Below, piece by piece: positions 26,999-35,804 of a stretch of DNA of 64,000 nt (positions are counted from its first letter, which is position 1; each line of letters begins with the position of its first letter). Origin of the DNA: Vibrio coralliirubri (GTDB taxonomy: Bacteria > Pseudomonadota > Gammaproteobacteria > Enterobacterales > Vibrionaceae); the NCBI RefSeq assembly GCF_024347375.1, contig NZ_AP025470.1, positions 2,666,001 through 2,730,000 on the forward strand, given 5' to 3'. A model generated the notes under the pieces. The model searched no databases, was not told where the DNA came from, and saw nothing but the letters and a program-made list of their open reading frames with translations. Both the position numbers and the translations under genes were made by a program.

Positions 26999-29776
26999 GT
27001 GCACTTAAGCCCAAATGATGAACATCAATACCGCTACATAACCTTAAATAACGGGTTACGTGTACTGTTAGTTCAGGACCAAAATGCTCAAAAAGCAGCA
27101 GCCGCATTAGCCGTCAATGTGGGGCATTTTGATGACCCTACAGACCGAGAGGGTTTAGCTCACTACTTAGAGCATATGCTATTTTTAGGAACTGAAAAGT
27201 ATCCAAAGGTCGGAGAGTTCCAAAGTTTTATCAGCCAGCATGGCGGCAGCAACAATGCTTGGACAGGAACAGAGCACACCTGCTTCTTTTTTGATGTTGA
27301 ATTGAATGCCTTTGAAACCGCACTCGATCGCTTCAGCCAATTTTTTACCGCTCCCCTGTTCAACGAAGAAGCGTTAGACAAAGAACGCCAAGCCGTTGAC
27401 TCCGAATACAAGATGAAACTCAACGACGACTCACGACGCTTGTATCAAGTTACCAAAGAACTGGTGAATCACAATCACCCATTCTCGAAGTTTTCTGTCG
27501 GTAATATCGATACGTTGGGTGACAGAAACGGCGAGACGATTCGACAAGAGATCTTAGCTTTCCACCAGCAACAATACTCTGCTGACTTGATGACGCTGAC
27601 ACTGTCTGGCAATCAATCATTAGACGAGATGCAAAGCTGGGTTGAGGATCGCTTTAGCTCGATCACCAATCACAACCTACAAGGCAAAAAGGTTGAAGTA
27701 CCGATTGTTGGCGAGTTAAGCACGGGCGTACAAGTCTGCGTTGAACCAATTAAAGAAGTACGCAAACTGATCTTAACCTTCCCAATGCCAAGCATGGACG
27801 AACACTACGGCATTAAGCCATTGTCGTTCTTTGCCCACCTTTTAGGTTACGAAGGTGAAGGCAGTTTGATGATGCAACTCAAAGAGAAAGGCTGGATAAC
27901 ATCCCTCTCTGCAGGTGGTGGCGCGAGTGGCAGTAACTACCGTGATTTCACAGTCAGTTGCTCGTTGACTATTGAAGGTTTAACCAAAACCGATAACATC
28001 ATCCAAGCGATATTTCAGTACATCAAGTTAGTCGAACAACAAGGCATCGATGAGTGGCGCTACCTAGAAAAACGCGCCGTTTTAGAGTCTGCTTTCCGCT
28101 TTCAAGAGCCAGCAAGACCGCTTGATGTCGTCAGCCACCTCGTCATCAACATGCAGCACTACCAAGAGCAAGATGTGGTGTATGGCGATTACAAAATGTC
28201 GCATTTCGATGACGAGTTACAGCGTTCTTTGCTGCCTTACTTAACCGTCGACAACATGCGTGCGACCATTGTTGCTCAGGGATTCGAGTATGACAGGGAA
28301 GCGAAGTGGTATTTTACGCCCTATTCGGTCACACCTTTTAGCGCTGAACAAGTTCAATGCTTTACGTGCATTAACCCCGGTTGGCAGTTTGAACTCCCAA
28401 GCAAAAACCCGTTTATTTGCTACGATCTAGACCCGACTGAACTCGAAGGTGACGCTAAGTTCCCACAACTGTTAGAAGAGCTCGATGGCTTTAAGTTATG
28501 GCATCTGCAAGACCATCAATTCCGAGTGCCTAAAGGTGTGGTGTATGTCGCAATCGATAGCCCGCACTCCGTCGCTAGCCCAAGAAATATCGTTAAAACA
28601 CGCTTGTGTGTAGAGATGTTCTTAGACTCGCTGGAAAAAGATACGTATCAGGCTGAAATCGCCGGAATGGGCTACAACATGTACACCCATCAGGGCGGTG
28701 TAACACTCACTCTGTCTGGGTTTAGCGAGAAGCAACCACAGCTACTCAATATGATTCTTGAACGTTTCCAAGCACGCGACTTTAGTCCAACACGCTTCGA
28801 AACCATTAAGCATCAACTGCTCAGAAACTGGAATAACGCGTCGCAAGATCGTCCTATTTCGCAGCTGTTTAATGCGATGACGGGGATACTTCAACCAAAT
28901 AATCCGCCCTATTCTGTGTTAATTGAAGCGCTAGAAACGATCGAGGTCGATGAGCTCTCCTCTTTTGTTCAAGCAATCTTGGCGGAACTTCATGTTGAGA
29001 TGTTTGTGTATGGCGACTGGAAAAAAGCCGATGCACACAAGATGGCTGAAACGCTAAAAGATGCCCTGCGCGTTCAAGATCAGGCTTACGAAGAGTCACT
29101 GCGCCCGCTAATCATGCTGGGTGAAAACGGCAGCTTCCAACGTGAAGTGGTGTGTAACCAAGATGATTCGGCCATCGTGGTTTATTACCAATGCCCAGAT
29201 ATTTCGCCTAAAAACATTGCGCTGTATTCACTGGCAAACCATTTGATGTCGGCCACTTTCTTCCATGAGATACGTACCAAGCAGCAGCTAGGTTACATGG
29301 TCGGTACTGGCAATATGCCGCTCAACCGACACCCTGGAATTGTGTTGTATGTACAATCACCTAATGCCGCCCCTGCAGACTTGTTAGCCTCAATAGACGA
29401 GTTCCTCAATGCCTTTTATATGGTGCTGTTGGAGCTTAACGACTATCAATGGCACAGCAGTAAGCGCGGCCTATGGAATCAGATTTCAACACCAGATACG
29501 ACTTTGCGAGGACGTGCTCAGCGCTTATGGGTTGCGATAGGCAATAAGGATGTTGAGTTCAACCAAAGAGAGCGCGTGTTGGAAGACCTTAAGGGGTTAA
29601 CTCGCTCTGACATGATGCGTTTTGTGGTGAGTCAGCTAAAACCTCGTACGGCGAATCGCCTGATTATGCATGCTCACGGTAATGCTCATAATGAGGAAGA
29701 TAAGCTGTCAGAAGGTTTAGAGATTGGCTCTATTGACGAGTTTCAGCTACGACCGAAAGATACTGAGCTAGGCTGA
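26999..29776 (+). CDS. Pitrilysin/insulinase-family zinc protease (M16)
   Basis: The 925-residue M16A protease has the inverted zinc motif HYLEH (His55, Glu58, His59) and the distal zinc ligand Glu136 (DSEYKMK), followed by the non-catalytic M16 repeats. It is single-chain, like E. coli PtrA, but shows no obvious signal peptide, so it may be cytoplasmic. The start is GTG at 26999 with GGAG 8 nt upstream; the nearby ATG at 26991 runs into a stop after five codons. An insertion sequence now lies just upstream and may have separated the gene from its original promoter or provide a new one. Confidence 0.9.
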   Translation: MHLSPNDEHQYRYITLNNGLRVLLVQDQNAQKAAAALAVNVGHFDDPTDREGLAHYLEHMLFLGTEKYPKVGEFQSFISQHGGSNNAWTGTEHTCFFFDVELNAFETALDRFSQFFTAPLFNEEALDKERQAVDSEYKMKLNDDSRRLYQVTKELVNHNHPFSKFSVGNIDTLGDRNGETIRQEILAFHQQQYSADLMTLTLSGNQSLDEMQSWVEDRFSSITNHNLQGKKVEVPIVGELSTGVQVCVEPIKEVRKLILTFPMPSMDEHYGIKPLSFFAHLLGYEGEGSLMMQLKEKGWITSLSAGGGASGSNYRDFTVSCSLTIEGLTKTDNIIQAIFQYIKLVEQQGIDEWRYLEKRAVLESAFRFQEPARPLDVVSHLVINMQHYQEQDVVYGDYKMSHFDDELQRSLLPYLTVDNMRATIVAQGFEYDREAKWYFTPYSVTPFSAEQVQCFTCINPGWQFELPSKNPFICYDLDPTELEGDAKFPQLLEELDGFKLWHLQDHQFRVPKGVVYVAIDSPHSVASPRNIVKTRLCVEMFLDSLEKDTYQAEIAGMGYNMYTHQGGVTLTLSGFSEKQPQLLNMILERFQARDFSPTRFETIKHQLLRNWNNASQDRPISQLFNAMTGILQPNNPPYSVLIEALETIEVDELSSFVQAILAELHVEMFVYGDWKKADAHKMAETLKDALRVQDQAYEESLRPLIMLGENGSFQREVVCNQDDSAIVVYYQCPDISPKNIALYSLANHLMSATFFHEIRTKQQLGYMVGTGNMPLNRHPGIVLYVQSPNAAPADLLASIDEFLNAFYMVLLELNDYQWHSSKRGLWNQISTPDTTLRGRAQRLWVAIGNKDVEFNQRERVLEDLKGLTRSDMMRFVVSQLKPRTANRLIMHAHGNAHNEEDKLSEGLEIGSIDEFQLRPKDTELG

Positions 29777-29797
29777 TAAAGCTGGAGTCAAAACCAT

Positions 29798-29828
29798 AAG
29801 GTTGATGTGCAAGCATCAACCTTTTTTA
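29798..29828 (+). terminator. Intrinsic terminator after the M16 protease gene
   Basis: The 10-bp stem AAGGTTGATG / CATCAACCTT with loop TGCAAG is followed by a T-run. Confidence 0.9.
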
Positions 29829-29960
29829 TTGGATGCAGCCCAAAATCAGATCTCCTATTACGCTCCTTCGTCGCTTTAGGAGATGACAGTAGTTTTGAAT
29901 GACGTGCGTTTGACCGCCTTTCTAATCAACGCAATAACTTACTTTTTATCTCTCGAACAT

Positions 29961-29995
29961 CATTCCCGAAAAGGAAGAACGACCGAATCGGGAAT
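29961..29995. repeat. REP-like 35-bp palindromic repeat, copy 1
   Basis: The unit starts CATTCCCGA and ends TCGGGAAT, so its ends are inverted repeats. It matches copy 2 at 31 of 35 positions. It lies in the 385-bp gap between the M16 protease gene and fadJ, which otherwise holds only terminators. Confidence 0.75.
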
Positions 29996-30044
29996 TTCCC
30001 ACACCAAGCCAACGCTACCAGACAGAACACATCACTACCCCCGT

Positions 30045-30079
30045 CATTCCCGAGAAGGAAGAATGACTGAGTCGGGAAT
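30045..30079. repeat. REP-like 35-bp palindromic repeat, copy 2
   Basis: Same orientation as copy 1, 84 bp further on; CATTCCCGA ... TCGGGAAT. The pair creates a spurious 82-codon open frame on the plus strand. Confidence 0.75.
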
Positions 30080-30110
30080 CTCATTCCTTTCGCTAACCCA
30101 TGAAACAGAA

Positions 30111-30140
30111 AAGCCCGCATCAATCGCTTGATGCGGGCTT
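30111..30140 (-). terminator. Intrinsic terminator after fadJ
   Basis: The perfect 13-bp stem AAGCCCGCATCAA / TTGATGCGGGCTT with loop TCGC lies 22 bp downstream of the fadJ stop, with a T-rich tail on the minus strand. Confidence 0.9.
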
Positions 30141-30161
30141 ATTAATTAGCGTACTAGAGAG

Positions 30162-32378
30162 TTACTTGTAGAAAGACTCACCCAAACCAGCGCGTGTCAG
30201 TAGGCCATCACATGGCGCAAAACGATCACCGTACTTCTTAGCGAAGTCGTTCATCATCTCAACCAGTGACTTAATGCCGATTTGATCCATGTAGCGGAAC
30301 GGACCACCTAGGAATGGAGGGAAACCGATGCCGAAAATCGCACCGATATCACCATCACGAGGGCTTCGGATAATGCCATCATCTAGACAACGAACCGCTT
30401 CGTTTAGCATAGGTAACACACAGCGCATCGCGATATCGTTATCGCTCAACTTAGGATCTGGTTGAAGCTTAAGCAGCTTGTAAACTGACTTATCGACTTC
30501 CTTCTTCTTCCCTTTGTAAGTGTAGAAACCTTTACCACTCTTACGACCTTTACGGTTGTCATTCAAAAGAATGTCGAACACATCAGGGCCTTGGAAACGA
30601 TCGCCAAGCTCATTCACTAAAATCGGAATGATCTTCGCACCGATATCAACACCCACCTCATCTAATAAGGTGATAGGGCCAACCGGGAAACCGAAGTCCA
30701 ATAACGTGCTGTCGAGCTTTTCAATCGGCTCGTTCGCTAACAGTAAATGCGCTGCTTCGTTCATGTACGGAGCAAGAATACGGTTCACGTAGAAGCCAGC
30801 CGTATCTTTCACAACAATCGGCGTTTTACCTTGCTTCTTCGCTAATGCTACAACCGTCGAGATCGTCTCTTCTGACGTTGTTTCATGAGGAATAACTTCA
30901 ACTAGCGGCATTTTCTCTGCAGGGCTAAAGTAGTGAAGACCAACCACGTTTTCTGGTCGCTGCGCCTTCTCTGCAATCTTATGGATTGGCAGTGAAGACG
31001 TATTCGTCGCGAAAATAGTCTCTGGCTTGGCATTGGCTTCAATGTCCGCAACCATTGATTGCTTAAGGTCGAGGTCTTCAAATACCGCTTCAATCACCAC
31101 ATCAGAGTGATTAAAACTCGTAAAGTCGATACCACCAGACAGTTGAAGCATCTTACTTTCAAGATCCGCTCGGCTCAGAATACGACGCTTACGCTGCTTA
31201 TCGAATAACTTAAAGTTGTAGTTAAGCGCGTTCAGTACACCTTCATTTGATACGTCTTTAATGCGCACAGGTACTTTCGCCTTAGCAACGCTGACATGAC
31301 TGATACCTGCGCCCATAAGACCACCGCCCAGCACACCAACACGCTTAACCGCTTTTGGTTCTGCGTCTGCGCCGTGCTCTTTTTTCATTTCCGTAGTCGC
31401 AAAGAAAATCGAACGAAGGGCTTTGGATTCTGAAGTCATAACCAGTTCTGAGAAACGCTTCGCTTCATACTGAAGCCCTTTGTCAAAGCCATTCTCTAGG
31501 CCATAACGAATCACATCTAGAATCGCATCTGCTGCTGGGTAATTGCCGCGTGTTTTCTGATTCGTCTTCTTAGAAGCTTGTTCAAAAATCACTTTACGAC
31601 CAAGGCCGTTACGTGAAATCAGCTTTTCTTTGGTCGACGCTTGGCTTTTCGACGCAAGACGCTTACCTTTTTTACTGCCCGTATTCTTTTCAACAAAGCT
31701 CTTAGCGACTTCAAGCAGGATAGTTTCAGGCACACAAGCATCCACGACACCGAGCGATTTCGCTTTCTTAGCGCGCAGTTGCTTGCCCGTTAGGATTAGG
31801 TCGAGAGATGGCAGCAAACCGATAAGGCGAGGCAGACGCTGTGTACCGCCCGAGCCTGGTAACAGACCTAACTGAACTTCTGGCAGACCAAGACGAGTCT
31901 TATCTGAATCGGTACATACGCGGTAATCACACGCCAGTGCGAGCTCTAAACCACCGCCTAGACATGGGCCGTGAATCGCTGCGACCACTGGGTACGGTAG
32001 TTCAGACAGAGTTTGGAACATCTCCTGCCCTTGGCGAGCCAGAGACTGTGCTTCGTCAGCCGTTTTACACGCATCAAGCATTCGAACGTCTGCACCCGCG
32101 ATAAAGTTATCTGGCTTAAGAGAATGAACGATTAGGCCCTTAACTCGGCTCTGCTTTTCTTTGAGTTGCTCAAAGATGGCTTTCATTTCTTCAGCAAAAG
32201 CCGCTTGAAGAGTGTTCATTTTTTCGTTTGGCACATCGATCGCTAACCAAGCAATATCTTGCTCATCGATATTAAGAGAAAATGCTGCCGCTTTCTTTTG
32301 GGTTGATTCTGTCGCAGAGGTTGAATCTGGTTGAGCGACTGTTTCTTTTTCTGTTGTTGCATCAAGAGTCGTAGACAT
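30162..32378 (-). CDS. fadJ: Fatty acid oxidation complex alpha subunit FadJ
   Basis: This 738-residue multifunctional enzyme carries an N-terminal enoyl-CoA hydratase (crotonase) domain ([20 protein letters not shown]) and a C-terminal L-3-hydroxyacyl-CoA dehydrogenase with the NAD loop [15 protein letters not shown]. It catalyses the hydration and oxidation steps of beta-oxidation in complex with FadI. The start at 32378 ([12 protein letters not shown]) overlaps the fadI stop by one base (TAATG); an upstream in-frame ATG at 32426 lies inside fadI and is not used in the family. The N-terminal ~35 residues are a polar extension relative to E. coli FadJ. Confidence 0.95.
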   Translation of the reverse strand: MSTTLDATTEKETVAQPDSTSATESTQKKAAAFSLNIDEQDIAWLAIDVPNEKMNTLQAAFAEEMKAIFEQLKEKQSRVKGLIVHSLKPDNFIAGADVRMLDACKTADEAQSLARQGQEMFQTLSELPYPVVAAIHGPCLGGGLELALACDYRVCTDSDKTRLGLPEVQLGLLPGSGGTQRLPRLIGLLPSLDLILTGKQLRAKKAKSLGVVDACVPETILLEVAKSFVEKNTGSKKGKRLASKSQASTKEKLISRNGLGRKVIFEQASKKTNQKTRGNYPAADAILDVIRYGLENGFDKGLQYEAKRFSELVMTSESKALRSIFFATTEMKKEHGADAEPKAVKRVGVLGGGLMGAGISHVSVAKAKVPVRIKDVSNEGVLNALNYNFKLFDKQRKRRILSRADLESKMLQLSGGIDFTSFNHSDVVIEAVFEDLDLKQSMVADIEANAKPETIFATNTSSLPIHKIAEKAQRPENVVGLHYFSPAEKMPLVEVIPHETTSEETISTVVALAKKQGKTPIVVKDTAGFYVNRILAPYMNEAAHLLLANEPIEKLDSTLLDFGFPVGPITLLDEVGVDIGAKIIPILVNELGDRFQGPDVFDILLNDNRKGRKSGKGFYTYKGKKKEVDKSVYKLLKLQPDPKLSDNDIAMRCVLPMLNEAVRCLDDGIIRSPRDGDIGAIFGIGFPPFLGGPFRYMDQIGIKSLVEMMNDFAKKYGDRFAPCDGLLTRAGLGESFYK

Positions 32379-33685
32379 TATTCTACCTCCAAGATCATTG
32401 CTGCACCTAAACCACCAGCCGCACAAGCTGTGTTCAGTGCCAAACCGCCACCACGACGTTTCAGTTCACGTAATGTTTGAGTCATCATGCGCGCGCCAGT
32501 CGCTGCAAACGGGTGTCCGTAAGCAATTGAACTACCCAGCACGTTGAACTTCTCCATATCAATCTCACCGATCGCTTTATCGCGGCCAAGATTCTTCTGT
32601 GCAAACTCATCGCTCGCAAACATTTTAACGTTAGCCAAGACTTGGGCAGCGAATGCTTCGTGCATTTCGATCAGTGTTAAGTCTGACAACTCTAAACCTG
32701 TGTTCTTCAATACTTGTGAGGTCGCGTAAGTCGGGCCCATCAACATATCTGTTTCAACACCAATCGCTGAGAACGCATAACCACGAATATAACCAAGCAC
32801 TTCTAAACCTAGTTCTTTCGCTTTACCTTCGCGCATCAACATCACTGCCGCACCGCCATCAGTCAGCGGCGTAGCATTGGCTGCCGTTACACTGCCGTAC
32901 TTTCTATCAAAAGCAGGACGCAGCTTAGCGTAACCTTCAACCGTTGAGTCGTGGCGAATGTTGTTGTCTTCCGCTAGATACTTTTTGTAAGGCGCAGGAA
33001 ATGCCGTCATCACTTCGTCTTTAATCTTGCCTTCTTTCCATGCTTGAGAAGCCAAAGAGTGAGAACGGTGAGCAAGTGCATCTTGAGCTTCGCGAGTAAT
33101 ACCATGCGTCTTAGCCATTTGCTCAGCCGTTTGCCCCATGGATAAACCGGTCGAGTATTCAGCAACTGCAGGTGGTACTGGCATCAAGTCTTTTACTGAA
33201 AGCGTTTTAAGAATCTTCAGCTTTTGACCCATAGTTTTCGTTTTGCTCAGCGCTAATAGATTTGCCGCTAACTTTTTCGATACACCGATAGGCAATACAG
33301 AAGAAGAGTCCGCACCGCCCGCAATACCGACATCAATCGTGCCAGCCATAATGCTTTCGGTCACGTTAACTGCCGCTTGGAAGCTGGTCGCACATGCTCG
33401 TGTGACACTGTAGGCATCGGTATTGATGTCCATGCCTGTGCCCAACACGATTTCACGCGCAATGTTCGGCGCTTCTGGCATTTGCACGACTTGGCCGAAC
33501 ACAACTTGTTCGATAAGCGCAGGATCGACATCCGTTCTTGCAAGCATTTCGCTCACAACCATTTTGCCTAGGTCAACCGCAGGCACTTGGCTAAATTCTG
33601 TGCTCTGACGAGCAAATGGGGTTCGTAATCCAGCGACAACGGCAACACGTTCTCCAGAACGCGTTTTGACTTCCTGTTTGCCCAT
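32378..33685 (-). CDS. fadI: Acetyl-CoA C-acyltransferase FadI (3-ketoacyl-CoA thiolase)
   Basis: The 435-residue thiolase performs the last, chain-shortening step of beta-oxidation. The nucleophile is Cys98 (VTRACATSF), with His391 (GHPFAATG) and Cys421 (NTACAAGG) as acid/base residues. Length and motifs fit FadI rather than the shorter FadA. It is the first gene of a fadI-fadJ operon. A FadR-like site overlaps the leader region just upstream. Confidence 0.95.
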   Translation of the reverse strand: MGKQEVKTRSGERVAVVAGLRTPFARQSTEFSQVPAVDLGKMVVSEMLARTDVDPALIEQVVFGQVVQMPEAPNIAREIVLGTGMDINTDAYSVTRACATSFQAAVNVTESIMAGTIDVGIAGGADSSSVLPIGVSKKLAANLLALSKTKTMGQKLKILKTLSVKDLMPVPPAVAEYSTGLSMGQTAEQMAKTHGITREAQDALAHRSHSLASQAWKEGKIKDEVMTAFPAPYKKYLAEDNNIRHDSTVEGYAKLRPAFDRKYGSVTAANATPLTDGGAAVMLMREGKAKELGLEVLGYIRGYAFSAIGVETDMLMGPTYATSQVLKNTGLELSDLTLIEMHEAFAAQVLANVKMFASDEFAQKNLGRDKAIGEIDMEKFNVLGSSIAYGHPFAATGARMMTQTLRELKRRGGGLALNTACAAGGLGAAMILEVE

Positions 33686-33702
33686 GGTTTCTCCTTAAAG
33701 TT

Positions 33703-33719
33703 AAGAGGTCTGACCTGAA
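33703..33719. promoter_or_regulatory. Candidate FadR operator in front of fadI
   Basis: AAGAGGTCTGACCTGAA contains the dyad AGGTC-T-GACCT and the GGTCnGAYnTG core of the E. coli FadR consensus (recalled as AGCTGGTCCGAYNTGTT). It lies 18 bp upstream of the fadI ATG, where bound repressor would block the fadIJ operon. Confidence 0.65.
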
Positions 33720-33903
33720 GCATTGTAAAGAAGTTGTTAATTAAATCAAACGAGCGTTTAAATAAACGTGATACGAGTATCTCACTGTTTGAAAATATAA
33801 CTGCACATTCAGGCGAACCTTTTTGGGGGAAAGGTTGTCGTAAGAGACTAAACTATTGTAAGCCAAGACTGTTATCGCAATGTAGAGAATGGTTTTCTTG
33901 AGG

Positions 33904-33932
33904 CAAAAAAAAACCACACAAAGCTGTGTGGT
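33904..33932 (-). terminator. Orphan intrinsic terminator (minus strand)
   Basis: The perfect 8-bp stem with a 4-nt loop and a T9 tail lies 219 bp upstream of the fadI start and has no gene in front of it on its strand. It defines the 3' end of the candidate small RNA. Confidence 0.85.
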
Positions 33933-34069
33933 CGGAATGTATATAAAGCAATTAACTTAGCGCCAATTGAAATAATCAGTTTCCTGATTAGGAGAAAGTA
34001 AAGTCAGCCTTCAAAAGGAAGTGTCGTCTTGCTCAACATGCTAGCCACGAATGACTAACTAGACGACAA
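33904..34069 (-). ncRNA. Candidate structured small RNA between fadI and the ECF sigma gene
   Basis: A strong intrinsic terminator (stem ACCACACA/TGTGTGGT followed by nine T) faces the minus strand, yet no minus-strand gene lies upstream of it. Read on the minus strand, the preceding ~165 nt contain a -10-like TATAGT (34080-34075), then an 8-bp stem TGTCGTCT / AGACGACA (34068-34061 with 34029-34022), a small CTTC/GAAG hairpin, a perfect AATCAG-GAAA-CTGATT hairpin with a GNRA loop, and the terminator. No good -35 is seen, so the promoter is uncertain. No family is recognised. The 5' end is an estimate. Confidence 0.5.
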
Positions 34070-34179
34070 GGTGTACTATAACGGGTTCGAGGCCTTAGAT
34101 TTTGAAGTAGATCAATTTTAATGTGATTTTACGATTTCCTGCCGATCGTTAGCTCTAAAAATATAAAAACGAAGCACAA

Positions 34180-34200
34180 CGTATAGAGGACAGCTATACG
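34180..34200. promoter_or_regulatory. Inverted repeat directly upstream of the ECF sigma gene
   Basis: CGTATAG-AGGACAG-CTATACG is a perfect 7-bp dyad ending 22 bp before the chosen start. It could be an operator or an mRNA hairpin near the ribosome binding site. Confidence 0.45.
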
Positions 34201-34222
34201 CAGAGCAATTATGGAGGCTCGT

Positions 34223-34786
34223 GTGTCAATAATAAAAATGTTTGGAAAGAAAACAGCCAAGCGTCCGGTCAACTCTGATATGGACAAACAAAGAAAATAC
34301 GAAGCACTCGTGCGTGCCTATCATCGTGACCTCTTTCGCTACGCCTATTGGTTATGCAAAGACAAAAGCATTGCCGAAGACTTAGTTCAAGAAACTTGCC
34401 TTCGTGCATGGAAGTCACTCGATAGCCTTCAAGATGAAAAAGCCGCTAAATCTTGGCTGATTACCATCTTGAGACGCGAGAACGCTCGACGTTTTGAACG
34501 CAAACAGTTTGATCTGGTTGATATCGACGATCACAGTAACGATGCTAGTGTCAGTGATGACCCGCACCATCAGCATCAGTGGTTACAAGCCCAGATCATG
34601 AAACTTGAAATTGATTACCGTGAACCTCTCTTCTTACAAGTGATTGGTGGTTTTAGTGGTGATGAGATTGCCGATATTCTCGATCTCAACAAAAACACGG
34701 TGATGACACGTTTATTCAGAGCTCGAAATCAGTTGAAAGAGCTGTTGGATACAGAAGAGGCAGAGAGGGGGCAACATAATGGATGA
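34223..34786 (+). CDS. ECF-type RNA polymerase sigma factor
   Basis: The sigma-70-family ECF protein of 187 residues has region 2 (AYHRDLFRYAYWLCKDKSIAE to KSWLITILRRENARRF) and region 4 with its helix-turn-helix (GDEIADILDLNKNTVMTRLF). I start it at GTG 34223 because GGAGG lies 5 nt before it; an ATG at 34211 is in frame but has a poor binding site, and ATG 34238 (MFGKKTAK) is a third option. It overlaps the next gene by 8 bp, as sigma/anti-sigma pairs often do. The pair sits between fadIJ and two fadL genes, an arrangement I recall from other vibrios. Its regulon is unknown to me. Confidence 0.88.
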   Translation: MSIIKMFGKKTAKRPVNSDMDKQRKYEALVRAYHRDLFRYAYWLCKDKSIAEDLVQETCLRAWKSLDSLQDEKAAKSWLITILRRENARRFERKQFDLVDIDDHSNDASVSDDPHHQHQWLQAQIMKLEIDYREPLFLQVIGGFSGDEIADILDLNKNTVMTRLFRARNQLKELLDTEEAERGQHNG

Positions 34787-35507
34787 TTTGGAATTTCGTC
34801 GTCGTGTATTGTCGGAACCTAAACAACGTACACAAGATATTGTTGATGCGGCCGCGAATAGCGAAGCCAATAGTAACTTCTTAGACGATGTACTAGCGCT
34901 TGATAAACAGATCCACTCAGCGATGAATGTGGATGTGCCAGACGATCTTGCTGATCGTATTCTGTTCAATCAGACCTCAAGCGAAGAAAGCAAAGTAGTA
35001 AGGCCTACGTTTGCGAGACGAGCAATGGCAATGGCTGCCTCGGTGGCGTTTGTTGCTGGTTTATTAGTTGGCCAAGTGAATTGGGGAAATGCATTCGTTT
35101 CACCTGCGCAAGCTAGTTTAGTTGATACGGCGATGAAGCATGTTGTTGATGAAAAGAGCTTTGTTAGTAGCATCGATGAACAGGTTACATCGCAGCAGAT
35201 CAACGCAAAAATGAACCCATTTGCTTTTCAGTTTGATGACGCTTTCCCTTACCACGTTTATTACCTAAACCACTGTGGCTTTGGTAAATCCAACGCAGTA
35301 CATATGGTCTTCCAAGGCGCAAAAGGCAAAGTAACACTGTTTTTAACCGGTATTCCGACAGACAAACCTATCGACTTTGATGAGAAAGGCATGTCCGGCT
35401 CAGTAACCCCCGTCGATGGCAGCAGCCTAATCCTTGTGGGTGAAAATGGTGAGGATGTTTCCAAAATCGCCGAAAAGCTGACAAAAATGATCAAACCGAT
35501 GAGCTAA
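34779..35507 (+). CDS. DUF3379-type membrane protein, probable anti-sigma factor
   Basis: The 242-residue protein has a hydrophilic N-terminal domain (1-78), one membrane helix (about 82-101, AMAMAASVAFVAGLLVG) and a ~140-residue C-terminal domain that would face the periplasm. Co-translation with the ECF sigma gene and this topology suggest an anti-sigma factor, although the zinc-binding HxxxCxxC motif of ZAS anti-sigmas is absent. The C-terminal domain holds a single Cys (HCGFGKSNAVH) and could sense an envelope or lipid signal; that is inference. Family name DUF3379 is from memory. Confidence 0.75.
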   Translation: MDDLEFRRRVLSEPKQRTQDIVDAAANSEANSNFLDDVLALDKQIHSAMNVDVPDDLADRILFNQTSSEESKVVRPTFARRAMAMAASVAFVAGLLVGQVNWGNAFVSPAQASLVDTAMKHVVDEKSFVSSIDEQVTSQQINAKMNPFAFQFDDAFPYHVYYLNHCGFGKSNAVHMVFQGAKGKVTLFLTGIPTDKPIDFDEKGMSGSVTPVDGSSLILVGENGEDVSKIAEKLTKMIKPMS

Positions 35508-35534
35508 TTCGCTCTTAAAGCCCCGTCACAAAAG

Positions 35535-35573
35535 GCCCAGCAATTATATCACTGATATTGCTGGGCTTTATTT
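35535..35573 (+). terminator. Intrinsic terminator after the sigma/DUF3379 operon
   Basis: The 10-bp stem GCCCAGCAAT / ATTGCTGGGC with a 12-nt loop is followed by TTTATTT. Confidence 0.88.
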
Positions 35574-35697
35574 ATAAATAAACCGCAAAATCATTCACTC
35601 CATCAATACCTCTAGAGTTAAAACTCTAAAAAACAGCATTTCGCACCATTTTCGTGCCAGATAGGCGTCATTTCCATAATTTTCCACTCAAAATTTC

Positions 35698-35714
35698 CAA
35701 TGGTCGGATTTGTA
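35698..35714. promoter_or_regulatory. Candidate FadR operator upstream of the first fadL-type gene
   Basis: CAATGGTCGGATTTGTA matches the TGGTCnGAYnTGT core of the recalled FadR consensus. It lies just upstream of a -10-like TATACT (35720-35725), a position suited to control of the porin gene. Confidence 0.55.
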
Positions 35715-35746
35715 TATCGTATACTTGCGAATAGGATCAGCCACCA

Positions 35747-35762
35747 TTGAGCAATTGCTCAA
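35747..35762. promoter_or_regulatory. Perfect 16-bp palindrome in the fadL leader
   Basis: TTGAGCAATTGCTCAA lies 42 bp before the porin ATG, after the likely transcription start. A further dyad, TAGAGTT-AA-AACTCTA, lies at 35613-35628. The regulators are unknown. Confidence 0.45.
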
Positions 35763-35804
35763 ATTAATCGCCCTGTAGAGGCGGATATATAAAGGAATAA
35801 ATGA

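Noticed and set aside
29883..30131. 82-codon plus-strand ORF between the M16 protease gene and fadJ
   Set aside because: It is built from the two REP-like repeats and terminator arms and has no ribosome binding site; repeated peptide segments come from the repeats.
33977..34032. Eleven-codon ORF within the candidate small RNA (MLSKTTLPFEG)
   Set aside because: No Shine-Dalgarno sequence precedes it and it overlaps the stems; I treat the transcript as noncoding.
34081..34095. tRNA-like T-loop sequence (GGGTTCGAGGCC)
   Set aside because: No acceptor stem, D-arm or anticodon arm can be placed around it; the match is to a short motif only.
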